A stretch of 64,000 nucleotides of DNA from Massilia sp. H-1 (lineage in GTDB: Bacteria > Pseudomonadota > Gammaproteobacteria > Burkholderiales > Burkholderiaceae_D): assembly GCA_024703915.1 (NCBI GenBank), contig CP087969.1, positions 4,402,001 through 4,466,000 on the forward strand, read 5' to 3'. The notes under the pieces were generated by a model. The model had not been told where the DNA came from. It made no database searches and saw only the letters and a program-made list of their open reading frames with translations. A program made the translations under genes and the position numbers. Positions 1-8,285 of this stretch are shown here, piece after piece. The first letter of the stretch is position 1. The number at the start of each line of letters is the position of its first letter.

Positions 1-355
1 CCGCCTTGCGTGAAATTCAGACCGTAGCGCAGGTTAGGCAGCGAAAAGCCGATCCGGTTCGCTTCCCAGAACAGCCATTCGCGCACACGGGCCATGCGCT
101 GCGGCGTTTCGCCGCCCAGCGCACCGCTGTACCCGGCAAGATGGAGGAGGATGGCATTCGATTGCACGAAGGGCTGGCTTGGCGTGCAGGAGCAGGGGCA
201 CTTCGCCGTACTTGGCCAGCGAACGGAAGGGTTCGGGCCGGGCCGCGCGACGCCCAGATCGATTTCAGTGTAGTGGTGGGCGATGCTTAGGCAAGCCACA
301 GCGCAAGGCTGACCTTGTAGCTGTGGCCGGACTCGCGGTTGCCGAACAGTTGCAT
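1..355 (-). CDS. Glutathione S-transferase, N-terminal part (3' end outside window)
   Basis: The minus strand from ATG 355 encodes a thioredoxin-fold GST start (MQLFGNRESGHSYKVSLAL), and after a frame break continues AHHYTEIDLGV...GEVPLLLH..FVQSNAILLHLA, the usual glutathione-site region with the 'VP' and 'QSNAIL' motifs. It then runs into the early all-helical C-terminal domain (RVREWLFWEANRIGFSLPNLRYG) before leaving the window. The frame is lost at 285-292, where the + strand reads GCTTAGGC and GCCGGC (Ala-Gly) would restore it. The gene starts 13 bp downstream of the lexA stop on the same strand, so it could share the lexA transcript. The substrate cannot be named from this fragment. Confidence 0.8.
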
Positions 356-368
356 GCCCGGCTTGCGC

Positions 369-1005
369 TCAGTGCCAGCTGCGCATCAGGCCCACAGCCA
401 GGCCTTCGAGCGCGAAATCATCGTGCTCCGGATCGACGCGGATGACTTTGAAGTCCGGATTTTCCGGCAGCAGCTCGATCAGCGAGCCGGTCTTTTTGTA
501 GCGCTTGACGGTTACGTCTTCGCCGATGCGGGCCACGACGATCTGGCCATTCTTGGCGCTATCGACCTTTTTGACGGCCAGCAGGTCGCCATCCATGATG
601 CTTAGCGTCGCGCATCGACCAACCCTTCACCTTGAGCAGGAAGTCCGGCTTGGACGAGAACATGGCCGGGTCCACGCTGTAGGTCGCTTCCACGTGTTCC
701 TGCGCCAGGATGGGCGAACCGGCGGCCACGCGGCCGACCAGCGGCAAGGACATCATCAGCGTTGGCGGCGGCATCGGGATCACGTCCAGGCTGGCGCCGA
801 TCAGGCGGATGCCGCGCGAGGTGCCGGGGGAAATTTCGATCGCGCCTTTGCGGGCCAGGGCTTGCAGATGCTCCTCGGCCGCGTTGGCCGATTTGAAACC
901 CAGTTCGTTGGCGATTTCCGCGCGGGGTCGGGGGAAGCCCGTGTTGTCGATCGCATCCTTGATCAGGTTGAGGATCTGTTCCTGGCGTGGCGTGAGCTTG
1001 ATCAT
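369..1005 (-). CDS. lexA: LexA SOS-response repressor (one frameshift)
   Basis: LexA represses DNA-damage genes and cleaves itself when RecA is activated. The N-terminal winged helix is clear (MIKLTPRQEQILNLIKDAI...ELGFKSANAAEEHLQALARKG), followed by the Ala-Gly self-cleavage site (GRVAAGSP), the catalytic serine in GWSMRDA, and the catalytic lysine region (GEDVTVKRYKK). The frame breaks at 600-606 (GCTTAGC on the + strand), exactly where SMRDAGIMDGD should be coded; GCCGGC repairs it. Joined length is about 211 aa, normal for the family. An SOS box lies 31 bp upstream of the start, indicating autoregulation. A GST gene follows on the same strand. Confidence 0.96.
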
Positions 1006-1035
1006 GGGTGGTTGGGCGCTGTTTGTATGAACAGA

Positions 1036-1051
1036 CTGTATTTTTGTACAG
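1036..1051. promoter_or_regulatory. LexA (SOS) box between lexA and the DUF29 gene
   Basis: The sequence CTGTATTTTTGTACAG matches the classical gamma/betaproteobacterial CTGT-N8-ACAG operator with both half-sites intact. It lies 31 bp upstream of the lexA ATG and 84 bp upstream of the divergent DUF29 ORF. Control of lexA is expected; control of the DUF29 gene is possible. Confidence 0.88.
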
Positions 1052-1135
1052 TATTTCGGCTAATGCAAGTATTAAATGCGGATTTGCCTGAATTATTTGC
1101 AGTTTGGGGTGTCCAATCGGCGAAAGGAGGGCGAA

Positions 1136-1597
1136 ATGAACCATTCCGACCTACCCGCGCCCAAATTGGACGACGATTTTGTTCTCTGGATGGAACACCA
1201 GATCCGCCTGTTGCGCGACCAGCAGTTCTCTCAGCTTGACATGCCCAATCTGTTGGACGAACTGGAGTACACCGTGAGCTCACAAAAGCACAAATTGGCG
1301 GGAAGCTTGCGGGTGCTGATGACGCACCTGCTCAAGTGCGAATACCAGTCGTGGCGTCGTTCCCCGAGCTGGATCCATTCAATTGTCGCGCATCGCAACA
1401 ATATCGAGCGTCTGCTTGAGGAAAGCCCAAGCCTGGCCCGTCAGCTCAAGGTATATGCCGAGAGGGAATACCGACGCGCCTTGCGCCAGGCTGTAGCAGA
1501 AACCGGGCTGCCCAGGGATGCTTTTCCGGCATCGTTGCCCTTTAGTGAGGCGCAGCTCCAGGACCACGACTTCATCCCCACGCTCTCCGGGAAATAA
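1136..1597 (+). CDS. DUF29 family protein
   Basis: A 153-residue soluble protein (MNHSDLPAPKLDDDFVLWMEH...) with the DUF29 features: an early hydrophilic helix (HQIRLLRDQQFSQLDMPNLLDELE), then the 'SQKHKLAGSLRVLMTHLLKCEYQ' helix and the 'SWIHSIVAHRNNIERLLEESPSL' helix. The start is set by an AGGAGG ribosome site at 1125-1130, six bases before ATG 1136; the frame is open further upstream but without a site. No catalytic motif is evident and the family has no settled function. It is divergent from lexA and shares the region holding the SOS box. No frame break is seen. Confidence 0.85.
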   Translation: MNHSDLPAPKLDDDFVLWMEHQIRLLRDQQFSQLDMPNLLDELEYTVSSQKHKLAGSLRVLMTHLLKCEYQSWRRSPSWIHSIVAHRNNIERLLEESPSLARQLKVYAEREYRRALRQAVAETGLPRDAFPASLPFSEAQLQDHDFIPTLSGK

Positions 1598-1602
1598 GGG
1601 GA

Positions 1603-1632
1603 TTGTCAGGACAGGTCATTCCGCGCTATAAT
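1603..1632 (+). promoter_or_regulatory. Predicted sigma70 promoter of the rpsF operon
   Basis: TTGTCA (1603-1608), an 18-bp spacer and a perfect TATAAT (1627-1632) precede rpsF by about 75 bp. GCTTAAGC immediately follows the -10 at 1634-1641; it is one of the few non-coding copies of the suspect signature. Confidence 0.7.
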
Positions 1633-1708
1633 TGCTTAAGCTTTCCCTTCCCACACTCGTCTTGACGCCGAGGTGGGCATTTGTTTAAACGTCCCTAAGG
1701 AGTTATAC

Positions 1709-2104
1709 ATGCGTCATTATGAAATCGTTTTTATCGTCCATCCGGACCAAAGCGAGCAAGTCCCGGCGATGATCGAGCGTTACAAAGCCAGCGTAACCAC
1801 GCGCGGCGGTAGCGTTCATCGCGTTGAAGACTGGGGCCGTCGTCAGATGGCTTACTCGATCCAGAAGCTGCCAAAAGCGCACTACATCTGCATGAACATC
1901 GAATGCGACAACGAGACCCTCGTGGAACTCGAAACCGCCTTCAAATTCAATGATGCCGTGCTGCGTCACCTCACCGTTAAGATGAAGAAGGCTGAAACCG
2001 CGCCGTCGCCGATGATGAAATCGGTACAACGTGAAGACGCAGCCAAGAGCCACCGCGCAGAGGCACCAGCCGCTGCAGCAGCTCCAGCCGCAGCAGCAGC
2101 GTAA
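1709..2104 (+). CDS. rpsF: 30S ribosomal protein S6
   Basis: S6 binds S18 and 16S rRNA in the platform of the small subunit. The protein (MRHYEIVFIVHPDQSEQVP...) has the S6 ferredoxin-like fold signature 'VHRVEDWGRRQMAYSIQKLPKAHY' and ends in a low-complexity Ala/Pro tail (AAPAAAAAPAAAAA). It is 131 aa, close to the family length. ATG 1709 is preceded by AAGGAG; the in-frame upstream ATG at 1673 has no ribosome site. It is first in rpsF-priB-rpsR-rplI and uninterrupted. Confidence 0.97.
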   Translation: MRHYEIVFIVHPDQSEQVPAMIERYKASVTTRGGSVHRVEDWGRRQMAYSIQKLPKAHYICMNIECDNETLVELETAFKFNDAVLRHLTVKMKKAETAPSPMMKSVQREDAAKSHRAEAPAAAAAPAAAAA

Positions 2105-2146
2105 TTTTTGTTTCAAGAACCCTGAACCCGAATTGATACCACCTCG

Positions 2147-2442
2147 GTGAATCAACTCCAGTTCGTAGCACTGATTTGCAGAGCGCGACGTATTGCGCTA
2201 CACCCCGGCCAAGCGTACCGATCGTGTCCGCCACCCTGATGCACAGTTCGCAGCAGGTCGAAGCAGGGGTGCCCAGACTGACCGAGTTTGAAATTGCCGC
2301 GCTTGCCGCTGGCGAAATTTCAGGACGCTTCAGCCAGGCCGAATTGGGCTCGACTTACCAGTTCACGGGATTTTTGGCCAAGAAGAACCGCAATAGCAAA
2401 AGCCTGGTGTTTCACATCATTGATTTCTGTGCCGCCGCTTAA
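2147..2442 (+). CDS. priB: Primosomal replication protein N (PriB), two frameshifts
   Basis: PriB is a small OB-fold ssDNA-binding protein of the restart primosome. GTG 2147 starts NQLQFVALICRAR, and the frame ending at 2442 carries VPIVSATLMHSSQQVEAG...GRFSQAELGSTYQFTGFLAKKNRNSKSLVFHI, the typical PriB body. Two +1 shifts separate the parts: an extra base near 2190 and a GCCAAGC at about 2213 in place of GCCGGC. Reconstructed length is about 97 aa. Its position between rpsF and rpsR is the standard proteobacterial order and supports the call strongly. Confidence 0.9.
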
Positions 2443-2474
2443 AGCGGACACATTTTTAGATACAGGAGCCTCAA

Positions 2475-2765
2475 ATGGCATTCGGTAAAAAATTCGACAA
2501 GAACAAGCTCAAGCTGAAAGAAAAGCGCAAACAACAGAACCCACTGTTCAAGCGTAAAAAATTCTGCCGCTTCACCGCAGCAAACGTAGAACAGGTTGAC
2601 TACAAAGACGTAGACACCCTGAAGGACTTCGTCCAGGAAAACGGCAAGATCATGCCAGCACGCCTGACCGGTACCAAAGCGCACTACCAGCGCCAGGTCG
2701 ACACCGCCATCAAGCGCGCACGCTACCTCGCGCTGCTGCCATACACCGATCTGCACCACGCTTAA
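2475..2765 (+). CDS. rpsR: 30S ribosomal protein S18
   Basis: A 96-residue basic protein (MAFGKKFDKNKLKLKEKRKQ) with the S18 core 'KKFCRFTAANVEQVDYKDVDTLKDFVQENGKIMPARLTGTKAHYQRQVDTAIKRARYLALLPYTD'. S18 pairs with S6 on the platform. A good ribosome site (CAGGAG) precedes ATG 2475. It lies 32 bp after priB and 27 bp before rplI. It is uninterrupted, with codon use typical of highly expressed genes. Confidence 0.98.
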   Translation: MAFGKKFDKNKLKLKEKRKQQNPLFKRKKFCRFTAANVEQVDYKDVDTLKDFVQENGKIMPARLTGTKAHYQRQVDTAIKRARYLALLPYTDLHHA

Positions 2766-2792
2766 TCGCTGGCAGAAAAACTGGAGAATCCT

Positions 2793-3248
2793 ATGCAAAT
2801 CATTCTGTTGGAAAAAGTTGTTAACGTCGGCAACCTGGGCGACGTAGTCAAAGTCAAAGACGGTTACGCACGTAACTTCCTGATCCTGCAACGCATGGCA
2901 CGTCGTGCTACCGCGTCGGCAGTGGCTGAATTCGAAGTCAAGCGCGCTGAACTGGAAAAAGCAGCAGCTGCCAAGCTGGCCGCTTCCCAGGCTCAAGGCG
3001 AGAAGCTGAACGGCATGACCATCTCGATCGCGCAAAAAGCGGGCGTCGATGGCCGTCTGTTCTGGTTCTGGTAACCAACTTCGACATCGCTGGAAGCGCT
3101 GACCAAAGCTGGTTTCGCTGTAGAAAAAGCACAAGTGCGCATGCCTACCGGCCCACTGAAGACCACCGGCGAACACGCTGTTGCCGTTGCTCTGCACACC
3201 GACGTTGTTGTTGAAATCACCATCGCTGTTGTTGGCGAAGCTGCTTAA
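2793..3248 (+). CDS. rplI: 50S ribosomal protein L9 (frame locally scrambled)
   Basis: L9 bridges the large-subunit base and the L1 stalk and helps frame maintenance. The N-terminal domain is clear (MQIILLEKVVNVGNLGDVVKVKDGYARNFLI) with the long linker helix (VKRAELEKAAAAKLAASQ). After DGRLF the frame is lost at 3061-3110 through three single-base insertions (TTCTGGTTCTGG for TTCGGTTCGG, and CTGGAA for CCGAA). It then returns to frame and ends KTTGEHAVAVALHTDVVVEITIAVVGEAA. Net length is about 150 aa, as expected. The stop at 3246-3248 is natural even though it lies inside the string GCTTAAGC. A terminator follows 22 bp later. Confidence 0.93.
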
Positions 3249-3270
3249 GCAAAACATTGTGCAGTACACA

Positions 3271-3297
3271 AAAAAGCCGGGTTCTCCCGGCTTTTTT
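3271..3297 (+). terminator. Rho-independent terminator of the rpsF-rplI operon
   Basis: AAAAAGCCGGG, a TTCT loop, then CCCGGCTTTTTT forms a perfect stem with a T-tract, 22 bp after the rplI stop and 60 bp before dnaB. It separates the ribosomal operon from dnaB. Confidence 0.92.
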
Positions 3298-3343
3298 ACG
3301 TCCAAATCTCCCCAATTATGTCAGCGAGTTGACCCGAAGCAGG

Positions 3344-3349
3344 TATAAT
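3344..3349 (+). promoter_or_regulatory. -10 element directly in front of dnaB
   Basis: A perfect TATAAT ends 7 bp before the dnaB ATG at 3357, with no convincing -35 at standard distance. If used, transcription would start at or within a base or two of the ATG. Confidence 0.45.
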
Positions 3350-3356
3350 TCGCGCC

Positions 3357-4746
3357 ATGAACGCACCATCCGATCCGCAAGTCGACGCACTCCGTATCCC
3401 GCCCCATTCCATCGAAGCAGAACAGTCTGTGATCGGCGGTTTGCTGCGCGATAACGCCGCGTTCGACCGTATTGCGGACATGATGCATGCGGACGACTTT
3501 TACCGCTACGACCACCGCATCATCTTCGAGCAGATCGTCAAGCTGATCAACGGCTCGCGCCCGGCCGACGTGATCACCGTGTTCAGAAGCGCTGACCAAC
3601 ATCGGCAAGGCCGACGACGTGGGCGGCCTGCAATACCTGAACGCGATGGCGCAAAACACGCCGTCGGCGGCCAACATCCGGCGCTACGCCGAGATCGTGC
3701 GCGACAGCGGCGTGCTGCGCAAGCTGATCACGGTGGCCGACGAAATTTCCGGCCAGGCGTTCAACCCGCAGGGCAAGGAAGTCAAGCAGATGCTCGACGA
3801 AGCCGAGTCCAAGATTTTCGCGATCGCCGAACAGGGCGCGCGGCTCGCAAGGCTGGGTCTCGATCCAGCCGCTGCTGACGCAAGTGGTCGAGCGTATTGA
3901 CGAACTCTACAGCCGCGACAACCAGAGCGAGATCACCGGCGTGCCGACCGGCTGGGTCGACCTGGACCGCATGACTTCCGGCCTGCAGCCGGGCGACCTG
4001 GTGATCGTGGCCTAGGCCGTCCGTCGATGGGCAAGACTGCGTTCTCGGTCAATATCGGCGAAAACGTCGCCATCGATGCTTAAGCCTGCCGGTCGCCATC
4101 TTCTCGATGGAGATGGGCGGCGCCCAGCTGGCCATGCGTATGCTCGGTTCGGTCGGCCAGCTCGACCAGCACCGCCTGCGTACCGGCCGCCTGAACGACG
4201 AAGACTGGCCGCGCCTGACGCACGCCATCCAGAAAATGAACGACGCGCAGCTCTATATCGACGAGACGCCTGCGCTGAACCCGATCGAACTGCGGGCCCG
4301 CTCGCGACGCCTGTCGCGCCAGTGCGGCAAGCTTGGTCTGATCATCGTCGACTACCTGCAGCTCATGACCGGCAGCCAGCCTGGCGACAACCGCGCCTCG
4401 GAGATTTCCGAGATTTCGCGTAGCCTCAAAGGCCTGGCCAAGGAATTGCATTGCCCGGTTATCGCACTGTCCCAGCTGAACCGCTCGCTGGAACAACGCC
4501 CGAACAAACGGCCCGTCATGTCCGACTTGCGCGAATCCGGCGCTATCAGAACAGGATGCGGACGTGATCATCTTCCTGTATCGCGATGAGGTCTACAACC
4601 CGGACTCGCCCGACAAGGGCACGGCGGAGATCATCATCGGCAAGCAGCGTAACGGTCCGATCGGCGCTGTGCGGCTGACCTGGATCGGGCAGTACACGAA
4701 GTTCGGCAACTACAGCGGTAATCTGGCCCTGTATCAGGGCGACTAA
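3357..4746 (+). CDS. dnaB: Replicative DNA helicase DnaB (several frameshifts)
   Basis: DnaB is the hexameric 5'-3' helicase of the replisome. N-terminal domain: ALRIPPHSIEAEQSVIGGLL...DDFYRYDHRIIFEQI. RecA-type core: Walker A GRPSMGKTAF, MEMGGAQLAMRML, 'LGLIIVDYLQLM' (Walker B), 'LAKELHCPVIALSQLNRSLEQR', 'MSDLRESGAIEQDADVIIFLYR', ending NLALYQGD. The frame breaks near 3586 (extra A in TTCGAA), 3847, 4010-4017 (GCCTAGGC inside the Walker A lead-in), 4078-4085 (GCTTAAGC) and 4553 (extra A in ATCGAA). Corrected length is about 460 aa, normal. An essential gene cannot be this broken, so the shifts are best read as sequence errors. Confidence 0.95.
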
Positions 4747-4811
4747 ATCTAGATGCCGCCAGCACGCGCGGCAAACATCAGTAGTATCAATACGCTTTAA
4801 CGGAGAAAGCC

Positions 4812-5438
4812 ATGTTTGGACGTTTGATGCCCACCGAGGGCAAATTCTTTGACCTGTTCAACCAGCACGCCGATCTGTGCGTGAAGGGCGCGCACGAAAT
4901 GGTTGGTCTGATGACCAACTTCGACGACCTTGAAATGCGCACCCACGCCATTGAAAGTATCGAAAAGCAGGCCGACAAGATCACCTACGCGACGGTCGAC
5001 ATGCTGCACAAGACCTTCATCACCCCGATCGACCGCGACGACATCCACAAGCTGATCACCCGCATGGACGACATCCTGGACCTGATGGAAGATGCCGCCC
5101 AAACCGTGTCGCTGTACGACCTGAAGGCCGTGACGCCGGAAGCGAAGCGCCTGGCCGAACTGTGCCTGGCATGCTGCGAAAAAGTGCAGGCTGCCGTCGC
5201 GCTGCTGCACAACATGGACAACTCGCAAAAGATCGTCGCCATCTGCGAAGAGATCGACCGCCTGGAATCGGACGCCGACCACGTCATGCGCGCCGCCATG
5301 TCCAAGCTGTTCCGCGACGAGCCGGACGTGCGCAACCTGATCAAGCTGAAGGCCATCTATGAAATCCTCGAAACGGTCACCGACCGCTGCGAAGACGTGG
5401 CCAACATCATCGAAGGCATCATCGTCGAAAACGCATAA
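4812..5438 (+). CDS. DUF47 (PhoU-like) phosphate transport accessory protein
   Basis: A 208-residue all-helical protein (MFGRLMPTEGKFFDLFNQHADL...) of the DUF47/PhoU-like family. It shows the repeated acidic, metal-binding helix motifs typical of the family (EKQADKITYATVDMLHKTFI..DRDDIHKLITRMDDI; DRLESDADHVMRAAMSKLF; ETVTDRCEDVANIIEGI). These proteins pair with Pit transporters and are thought to modulate phosphate uptake. It lies 12 bp upstream of the pit gene in an obvious two-gene operon. A ribosome site (CGGAGAAAG) precedes ATG 4812. Uninterrupted. Confidence 0.93.
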   Translation: MFGRLMPTEGKFFDLFNQHADLCVKGAHEMVGLMTNFDDLEMRTHAIESIEKQADKITYATVDMLHKTFITPIDRDDIHKLITRMDDILDLMEDAAQTVSLYDLKAVTPEAKRLAELCLACCEKVQAAVALLHNMDNSQKIVAICEEIDRLESDADHVMRAAMSKLFRDEPDVRNLIKLKAIYEILETVTDRCEDVANIIEGIIVENA

Positions 5439-5450
5439 GCAGAGCACCTG

Positions 5451-6461
5451 ATGAATAACGTAGAAATCAGCATTTATGTGCTCGGCCTGTTGATCGCGCT
5501 GGCACTGCTGTTCGACTTCATGAACGGCTTCCACGACGCGGCCAATGCGATTGCGACCGTGGTCTCGACCGGCGTGCTCAAGCCGCAGACGGCAGTCGCC
5601 ATGGCGGCCTTCTTCAACTTTGTCGCCATTTTCGTGGTGGGCCTCAAGGTCGCCAGCGCGATCGGCAAGGGCACCATCCATCCCGAAGTGATCGACCAGT
5701 ACGTCATTTTCGGCGCCCTGGTGGGCGCGATCGTGTGGAACCTGATCACCTGGTACTACGGCATTCCGTCGTCCTCGTCGCACGCGCTGATCGGCGGCCT
5801 GGTGGGCGCCGCGGTGGCGAAAGCAGGCACCGGCGCGCTGATCGCCGGTGGCCTGATCAAGACCGTCATCTTCATCGTCGTGGCGCCGCTGCTCGGCTTC
5901 GTGCTCGGGTCGATCATGATGCTCATTGTGTCGTGGCTGTTCGTGCGGTCCACGCCGCGCAAGGTCGACACCTGGTTCCGCCGCCTGCAGCTGGCATCGG
6001 CCGCAGGCTACAGCCTCGGTCACGGCGGCAATGACGCGCAAAAGACCCTCGGCATCATCTGGATGCTGATGATCGCCTCCGGCCACCTGAGCAAGGATTC
6101 GGCGTCGCCACCACAGTGGGCCATCGTGGCCTGCTACGCGGCGATCAGCTTCGGCACCCTGTTCGGCGGCTGGCGCATCGTCAAGACCATGGGCCAGAAG
6201 ATCACCAAGCTCAAACCGGTGGGCGGCTTCTGCGCCGAAACCGGCGGCGCGATCACGCTGATCCTGTCGAGCTTCTGGGGTGTTCCTGTCTCGACCACGC
6301 ACACCATCACCGGCGCCATCGTCGGCGTGGGTTCGGCGCAAAAGGCGTCGGCCGTGCGCTGGGGCGTAGCCGGTAACATCGTCTGGGCCTGGATTCTGAC
6401 CATTCCAGCGTCGGCCTTCGTGGCGGCGGTGGCCTGGTACATCGGTACCAAAGTCCTGTAA
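5451..6461 (+). CDS. pit: Low-affinity inorganic phosphate transporter, Pit family
   Basis: A 336-residue polytopic inner-membrane protein. It carries both PHO4 signature repeats: 'DFMNGFHDAANAIATVVSTGVL' near the N-terminus and 'GHGGNDAQKTLGI' in the second half. The paired 'IPSSSSHALIGGLVGAAVAK' and 'VPVSTTHTITGAIVGVGSAQ' segments are the inverted-repeat loops that line the path. About ten hydrophobic segments are visible. Pit proteins move metal-phosphate with protons. It is in an operon with the DUF47 gene and followed by a terminator. No frame break. Confidence 0.95.
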   Translation: MNNVEISIYVLGLLIALALLFDFMNGFHDAANAIATVVSTGVLKPQTAVAMAAFFNFVAIFVVGLKVASAIGKGTIHPEVIDQYVIFGALVGAIVWNLITWYYGIPSSSSHALIGGLVGAAVAKAGTGALIAGGLIKTVIFIVVAPLLGFVLGSIMMLIVSWLFVRSTPRKVDTWFRRLQLASAAGYSLGHGGNDAQKTLGIIWMLMIASGHLSKDSASPPQWAIVACYAAISFGTLFGGWRIVKTMGQKITKLKPVGGFCAETGGAITLILSSFWGVPVSTTHTITGAIVGVGSAQKASAVRWGVAGNIVWAWILTIPASAFVAAVAWYIGTKVL

Positions 6462-6476
6462 GCCACATCGCGTTTC

Positions 6477-6515
6477 GAAAAAGCCGTACAGTGTCACCGC
6501 TGTCCGGCTTTTTTC
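6477..6515 (+). terminator. Terminator after pit
   Basis: AAAAAGCCG ... CGGCTTTTTT with inner ACAG/CTGT pairing and a T-run, starting 16 bp after the pit stop. Confidence 0.8.
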
Positions 6516-6541
6516 GTCCATCTTCCTGGAGCATAACGACC

Positions 6542-7057
6542 GTGTCCGACCAACTGCATCGTTTTCTTCCTGCGCTTTTGCTCGTGGCGGCGTTCTCCGC
6601 GCACGCGGCCGACCTTCCCGCGTCCGAACTGCTCAAGGTGGCGGACGACGCCCTGCAGGCGGGCACCATCACGCAGCTCGAACACCGGCAGACGGTCGCC
6701 TGGATCAAGGCGCGACCCTGCAGCGGGATTGACCATCGCTCGGCGCGGCCAGAAAGACTAGTCTGGAAGCGGCCATCTCGCGCCAGGAGGGCGGCAAGAC
6801 CATTGCCGTGTACCAGGCCTTGAGCTACCGCGGCTGGCACATCGTTTCCAGCAATGCTTAGGCCAGGGCGACCAGCCTTACCTGTTTTTCCCGGCAGACC
6901 CGATCAAGGGCAGCAAGCCCGTGACAGTCTGGGCTTAGGCGCCGCGAGCATCTTCGAGACCACGGCGATCAAGGACTGGGTCAGGAAAGAAGCGCCCGGC
7001 ATTCCCGCCCGTCTGGCCGATTGCTTCGCGCGGCACGTGACGATGGGCGAAAACTGA
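6542..7057 (+). CDS. Secreted hypothetical protein (frameshifted)
   Basis: From GTG 6542, with GGAG 13 bp upstream, the protein begins VSDQLHRFLPALLLVAAFSAHAADLP, a Sec signal peptide with an AHA cleavage site. The mature part continues ASELLKVADDALQAGTITQLEHRQTVAWIKA, then after shifts EAAISRQEGGKTIAVYQALSYRGWHIVSSN, GDQPYLFFPADPIKGSKPVTVW and ETTAIKDWVRKEAPGIPARLADCFARHVTMGEN. Breaks occur near 6712, 6855 (GCTTAGG) and 6934 (GCTTAGGC). Reconstructed length is about 167 aa. The final cysteine-containing helix may be exposed in the periplasm. I do not recognise the family. Confidence 0.65.
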
Positions 7058-7138
7058 CAAGGCGGCTGCGTGTCAGCGGCGCTGCAGGGCGGCGCCGCTC
7101 TGCCTGAATTCATCGATTTTGCATTTTCGGAGGAAGTA

Positions 7139-7780
7139 ATGGGAGTTGATCTGGACCTGCTGGAACGCTGGCTGACCGCCTGGAGCCTGTCCCGTGGTTT
7201 GCCGCTGCCGGTGCACGAGGGCGGCGGCCTGTCGGTCGAAGTAGGCAAGCCCGACCATCTGCGCTTAAGGCATGTGTTTGCAGAGGCGGGGCTTGGCGCT
7301 CCATGCCTGCGCCGCGCGTCAGCGAGCCGGGCGTTCACCTGAAAGTGCCGGTCGGGCCCGATGAAATGCGGCAAGCGCTGCCGCCGGGCTGGGAGTTCGA
7401 GGAGCTGCGCTATCTGATGCATTGCAGCGCCGCCATGGCGGCGGAGTCGGCCGCGCCTGCCTGGCTACAGCGTCAGCACTGAGCGGGAGCACGGCGCCCA
7501 CGTCATCCGTTTGATCGACGCCGAGGGAACCACTGCCGCGTCGGGCCGCGTGGTGCTGCATGGCGAAACGGCGGTGTTTGACCAGATCGAAACCCATGAA
7601 CTGCATCGCAGAAAGGGACTGGGCAGCGCGGTGATGCTGGAACTGGACCGCCTGGCCGTGCAGGCCAGAGTGTCCGAACGCTTGCTCGTGGCCACCGATG
7701 CGGGCCGCGCCCTCTACCTGGCGCTTGGGTGGCAGGTGCTGGCGCCATACTCGACATTTATCACCGCAGAAAACAAATAG
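7139..7780 (+). CDS. GNAT-family N-acetyltransferase with extra N-terminal domain
   Basis: ATG 7139 with a GGAGG site at 7130 opens MGVDLDLLERWLTAWSLSRGLPLPV, a non-catalytic N-terminal region of about 100 residues. The C-terminal half carries the acetyl-CoA pyrophosphate loop in ELHRRKGLGSAVMLELDRLAV and ends ATDAGRALYLALGWQVLAPYSTF, as in GNAT enzymes. The frame changes at 7264 (GCTTAAGG, a 3-base gain), around 7290-7310, and near 7460. About 212 aa. The substrate is unknown; the N-terminal segment may be a degenerate second GNAT domain. Confidence 0.75.
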
Positions 7781-7783
7781 GCC

Positions 7784-8282
7784 ATGTTCGTCGCGCATAT
7801 CCCGGTAAGCTACCTCACGGGGCGCTACCTGCATTCATGTTTCGCCGCATCGGGCGTCACGGTGACATGTTTCGTGCTGGCCGCCGTGATCGGCGCTATC
7901 GTGCCGGATCTCGACCTGTTCTATTTCTTTCTGATTGATCACCGACGCACACCGCATCACCTGTATTGGCCGCACTTTCCGCTCGTCTGGGTACTGTTGC
8001 TGGCGGCGTCGGCAGTATGGCTGGCAGCGGCAAGGCGAAAAGCTGTGGCGGCGCTGGCGGTGGTCTTTTGTATCGGCGGCTTCGGGCACTTGCTGCTCGA
8101 TACCATCGTCGTGGATATTCATTGGGGCGCCCCGTTTGTACACGGGGCTTTCTCACTGTTTACTGTGCTTAAGGCTGTACAAGCCGTGGTGGCTGAATTT
8201 CATCTTGCATTGGTCCTTCGCATTCGAGCTGGTTTTGCTCGCGTGGGCAGTGCTGGTCTGGCGGCGCAAGGCATCGTCATGA
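7784..8282 (+). CDS. DUF457-type membrane metal-dependent hydrolase (frameshifted C-terminus)
   Basis: MFVAHIPVSYLTGRYL.. with the family motif PDLDLFYFFLIDHRRTPHHLYWPHFP (Asp/His metal ligands), then transmembrane helices (LVWVLLLAASAVWLAAA; AALAVVFCIGGFGHLLLDTIV). The C-terminal frame (PWWLNFILHWSFAFELVLLAWAVLVWRRKASS, ending 8282) is reached after a break at 8168 (GCTTAAGGC) plus one further base. About 165 aa. Relatives include YdjM-like inner-membrane proteins. It starts 3 bp after the GNAT gene, so the two are probably cotranscribed. Confidence 0.78.
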
Positions 8283-8285
8283 TGC

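Noticed and set aside
3239..3250. GCTTAAGC at the end of rplI as another lesion
   Set aside because: It is in frame, gives the expected C-terminus (VVGEAA) and a natural stop, so it is probably genuine sequence.
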